NCBI RefSeq assembly: GCF_000383855.1
Contig: NZ_KB912877.1
Coordinates: 4,215,226 to 4,279,225 of the forward strand
Direction of reading: 5' to 3'
Source: Methylobacter marinus A45
GTDB taxonomy: Bacteria > Pseudomonadota > Gammaproteobacteria > Methylococcales > Methylomonadaceae
Length of the DNA: 64,000 nt
Shown here in pieces: positions 61,755 through 64,000 of the stretch. How positions within the stretch are numbered: the first letter of the stretch is position 1; every line of letters begins with the position of its first letter. The notes beneath the pieces are model-generated. The model saw nothing but the letters and a program-made list of their open reading frames with translations. It did no database searches and was not told the origin of the DNA. The translations under genes were made by a program, and so were the position numbers.

Positions 61755-62777
61755 ATGCCAAGAAAACTGAATCATGCCGTCGTCGCGTGGCTGTTGGCCG
61801 CGAGTTTTACATTACAGGGAAGACCCGCTTTTGCGGACCCCCCGCCCGTCGAAAAAGTGTTGAGCGAGTTGGGAATGGACAGGAGCGAGATTGCCGAACT
61901 GGCTCGGGGCGGACCTGTCACATACGCCTTGAGCGAAAACAGCGACGCCGAACTGGCCATGGGCATCGCCTGGTATCTGCCGGTTCCCTTGGAGAAAGTG
62001 GCCAGGCAGTTGCGCCAGAACAATCCGGATCCGCTGGACTTTGATGTCATAGCGTCCGGGGCGCTGAACCAGATCGACGGAGCCGCTTCCCTCGCGTCTG
62101 TCGTCCTGTCCAGAAAAGAAGCCGAGGCGTTGCTGGATGTCGAGCCGGGCGATGAATTCAATCTGTCGGTCTCGGAGATCGATAGCTTCAAAACCCTCAG
62201 GCGACGGCTTTCCGATGTCATCGAAGACGCGATCCTGCAGCGCTACCGGGAGCTTCTGTTCCAGCGCTTTGAAGCCTATCGGCGCGGAGGCGTGCATGCT
62301 ATCGCGCCGTATGCGCGGGAGCCGGGCCGGTATTCCAGGCCAGCCCTGGAGCTTCGCCAGGCAGCAACCGCAAGCGCCGCCCTGCTGCGCGACTTTCCAG
62401 CCTTGTACAAGGTCTGGCTGCATTACCCGGAATCTTTGCCGTCCGGAGCGGAAGAGGCCTTCCCCTGGGTGGAAAAAACAGTGGAAGGCCGTCCGGCGGT
62501 CATCCTCAGGCATCGCGTCAGCACTGATTGGAATGGCTGCGTGTTGACGTTGACCCGGGAGTTCTATGCGCCGCATTCTTACAATGCCAGTCAATGGATA
62601 ACCGGCTGCCTGGCTTATCGCGGCGGCACGGTGGTCTTTCAGGAGGTGCGCAGCTACACCGACCAGGTGACGGGCATCGCCAGCGATGTCAAACATATGA
62701 TCGGCCGCCGCTTGCTGAAAGACAAAATGCTCAAGTCATTCAAGCGGCTTTGCGGTGCGCTGGAGGCATGCCGTTGA
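61755..62777 (+). CDS. Exported protein of unknown function
   Basis: A 340-residue precursor: signal peptide (HAVVAWLLAASFTLQGRPAFA) then VEKVLSELGMDRSEIAELAR, SLASVVLSRKEAEALLDVEP, DEFNLSVSEIDSFKTLRR, VIEDAILQRYRELLFQRFEA and GCVLTLTREFYAPHSYNASQ. Two cysteines near the end (KRLCGALEACR) may pair. The ATG at 61755 has GAGG at 7-base spacing. I recognise no family. It might be a periplasmic protein; neighbours give no hint. Confidence 0.65.
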   Translation: MPRKLNHAVVAWLLAASFTLQGRPAFADPPPVEKVLSELGMDRSEIAELARGGPVTYALSENSDAELAMGIAWYLPVPLEKVARQLRQNNPDPLDFDVIASGALNQIDGAASLASVVLSRKEAEALLDVEPGDEFNLSVSEIDSFKTLRRRLSDVIEDAILQRYRELLFQRFEAYRRGGVHAIAPYAREPGRYSRPALELRQAATASAALLRDFPALYKVWLHYPESLPSGAEEAFPWVEKTVEGRPAVILRHRVSTDWNGCVLTLTREFYAPHSYNASQWITGCLAYRGGTVVFQEVRSYTDQVTGIASDVKHMIGRRLLKDKMLKSFKRLCGALEACR

Positions 62778-62864
62778 TTCATCGTTAGGGCGCGGTTTTA
62801 GACGGCTGGTACTCGGGCGGCAGGTAGGCTGGGGTGGAGCTTTGCGGAAACCCGGCATAAAGGG

Positions 62865-63680
62865 TTATAGGCCGTTTTCCAGATCTTGTCGAAACTCGGC
62901 GAACTCTTTTTTCCAGGACTCTTTGCTGTAGCCCCAGTTACCTTCTGCCAAGAGCTTCTCCCCCTGCGTGAATTCGGCTTTTGCCCGGCTCAGGCCGGCC
63001 TCGTCACCCTCATGCCATAATGCCTGGGCATAAAACAGGTGGTTGAGTGGATGAGCGGGGTGTTTATTGACCGCCTTTTCCAGCAGCTCCAGCGCCTTGT
63101 CGAGATCGCCTATGCCGCTGGGCCAGGCCGGCGCTTTCAGGTAAAGCGCCCCCAAAAGGCGCAACGGCCCCCCGTGGTCGATATCCGGGTTCAAGGCCAG
63201 CGCCCGTTTCATCGCGCCTTCCAGCCGTTCCAGGTTGTCCATGGCCAGCGTGATATGTTCACGCACCGCCAGCCCCAGGTTGGCCGCCAGATAATAATGC
63301 ACCGCCGCATCATCGTCCGCCCCTTGCGCCAACGCCGCCTCGGCAAGGCTCACGCCCTCGGCGGCCAGTTTTTCGCGTCTGTCCGGGTTGGCTTCGCGTT
63401 CGGCCAGGTGCAGGCTCAGGCGGCTGCCGAGCGAGGTACGGCGTAGAGCCGGGTCCTGGCTGTCGCGCAGGACAGTCAGCGCACATTCCAGGGTATGGGT
63501 GTCGCTCAAGGGGCCGTATTGGCTTTGCCGAGCGGCCAGCATAGCCGCGGTCTGCCCGGGGCAGCCGGAGAGTCCATCGAACCGGACCCGGTCGCTCTGG
63601 AGCCCGGCGCAGCCCGCCAGAACCAGCATCGCAATGGCCGTAAGTAGTCGTATAGCGCGCAAAGTCTTAGCTCCCTTCAT
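62865..63680 (-). CDS. TPR-like lipoprotein, TatT (TRAP-associated) family
   Basis: A 271-residue lipoprotein: signal peptide with lipobox LVLAGC (C24), then SGCPGQTAAMLAARQS, tandem helical repeats including AAVHYYLAANLGLAV, AMKRALALNPDIDHGGPLRL, LGALYLKAPAWPSGIGDLDK, ALELLEKAVNKHPAHPLNHL and a closing KESWKKEFAEFR. TatT proteins assist periplasmic ligand delivery to TRAP-type transporters. Its start overlaps the stop of the substrate-binding protein gene by 14 bases, linking the two. Confidence 0.75.
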   Translation of the reverse strand: MKGAKTLRAIRLLTAIAMLVLAGCAGLQSDRVRFDGLSGCPGQTAAMLAARQSQYGPLSDTHTLECALTVLRDSQDPALRRTSLGSRLSLHLAEREANPDRREKLAAEGVSLAEAALAQGADDDAAVHYYLAANLGLAVREHITLAMDNLERLEGAMKRALALNPDIDHGGPLRLLGALYLKAPAWPSGIGDLDKALELLEKAVNKHPAHPLNHLFYAQALWHEGDEAGLSRAKAEFTQGEKLLAEGNWGYSKESWKKEFAEFRQDLENGL

Positions 63681-64000
63681 CCCATAGCTTGACCATGGGT
63701 TCGAACACGGCCGCGTCCACGACGTTAAAGGATTCCACGCCGAACAGATCGCACAGTTTCTGGCCCTCGGAATCGGTGCACATTTGTTCCAGCGCCTTGC
63801 CGAAGCGGGCGCGTTCTTCCTCCGTAGTCGTGGTGCTGTTGGCCACGACTCCCATCAGCGGGATTTCCTCGGACGTGAATACAACCTCAAGGGGCGTCTG
63901 CAAATGCAGGGAAGACAGGCCGGCATATTGTTGCTCGTTCAGAATGACGGCGTCCAGCTCCCCTTTGTCCAGCGCTCGCAAGGCGCGGATGGCCTGATTG
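63667..64000 (-). CDS. Periplasmic substrate-binding protein, C-terminal part (cut by window end)
   Basis: The last 110 or so residues of a gene entering from beyond 64000: NQAIRALRALDKGELDAVIL, NEQQYAGLSSLHLQTPLEVV, MGVVANSTTTTEEERARFG and FGVESFNVVDAAVFEPMV. The fold pattern suits PhnD-like or SBP_bac_3-like binding proteins (ligand-dependent residues not visible here). The first complete ATG at 63981 is internal. It is followed by the TatT-like gene in overlap. Confidence 0.5.
   Translation of the reverse strand, partial: NQAIRALRALDKGELDAVILNEQQYAGLSSLHLQTPLEVVFTSEEIPLMGVVANSTTTTEEERARFGKALEQMCTDSEGQKLCDLFGVESFNVVDAAVFEPMVKLWDEGS

Noticed and set aside
1-64000. CRISPR arrays, tRNA or rRNA genes
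   Set aside because: No regularly spaced repeats and no recognisable tRNA or rRNA sequence were seen on either strand.

Overview
The window most likely comes from a gammaproteobacterial chromosome, probably a methanotroph-type (Methylococcales-like) organism. The clues are the block nnr-tsaE-amidase-mutL-miaA with an opposed queG, a Pseudomonas-like MutL with nicking-type motifs, PEP synthase, CstA, and a DHCR24-like flavoprotein. No methane-oxidation gene is present, so the order-level call is inference.

Layout. 1-5816 (+): a chemosensory cluster, cheW (cut by the window edge), a ParA-like ATPase, a STAS protein, cheR, cheD, cheB, a soluble receptor-like helical protein, and a diiron metallo-beta-lactamase-fold protein of the oxygen-binding (ODP) type. 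5872-6965: a membrane-protein gene (-), then an AT-rich intergenic region with four DnaA boxes and a strong minus-strand terminator with no gene feeding it. 6966-18983: housekeeping genes ppsA, queG (-), nnr, tsaE, AMIN-type amidase, mutL, miaA, cstA and a YbdD/YjiX partner. 19100-21170: a scar zone with an intact REP-associated tyrosine transposase (RAYT) between inverted REP-like hairpins, remnants of an IS256-type transposase and a second RAYT, and a small exported peptide gene.

21173-47702 (all -) is the main attraction: a near-complete extracellular contractile injection system (eCIS, Afp/PVC-like). In transcription order it encodes a Pvc16-type cap protein, an unknown, a sheath with a very large insertion, two tubes, a DUF5908 small protein, a LysM hub protein, a VgrG-like spike, PAAR tip, gp25-like wedge, two large baseplate J-like proteins, a 1338-residue unknown with beta-repeat modules, a tape-measure-family protein, a 1168-residue DUF4157 (eCIS-core) protein with a probable HNH/EndoVII-like nuclease C-terminus, a DUF4241 protein (candidate immunity protein), and an AAA+ ATPase. 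No clear Afp13-like tail fibre is visible.

48383-58045 (+): a LprI-like exported protein, a low-density region with duplicated fragments, a PQQ-type sugar dehydrogenase lipoprotein, a degenerate PAP2 protein, a thiopurine methyltransferase homologue with a possible coupled small ORF, and a complete YbhGFSR-type exporter (HlyD subunit, double-ATPase, two permeases). 58059-64000: a DHCR24-like FAD oxidoreductase (-), an ISNCY-type insertion sequence (-) whose transposase is split at an A8 run, an exported protein of unknown function (+), and a TatT-like lipoprotein plus a substrate-binding protein cut by the window end (-). Alignments, profile searches and structure predictions were not run; family calls rest on reading motifs.
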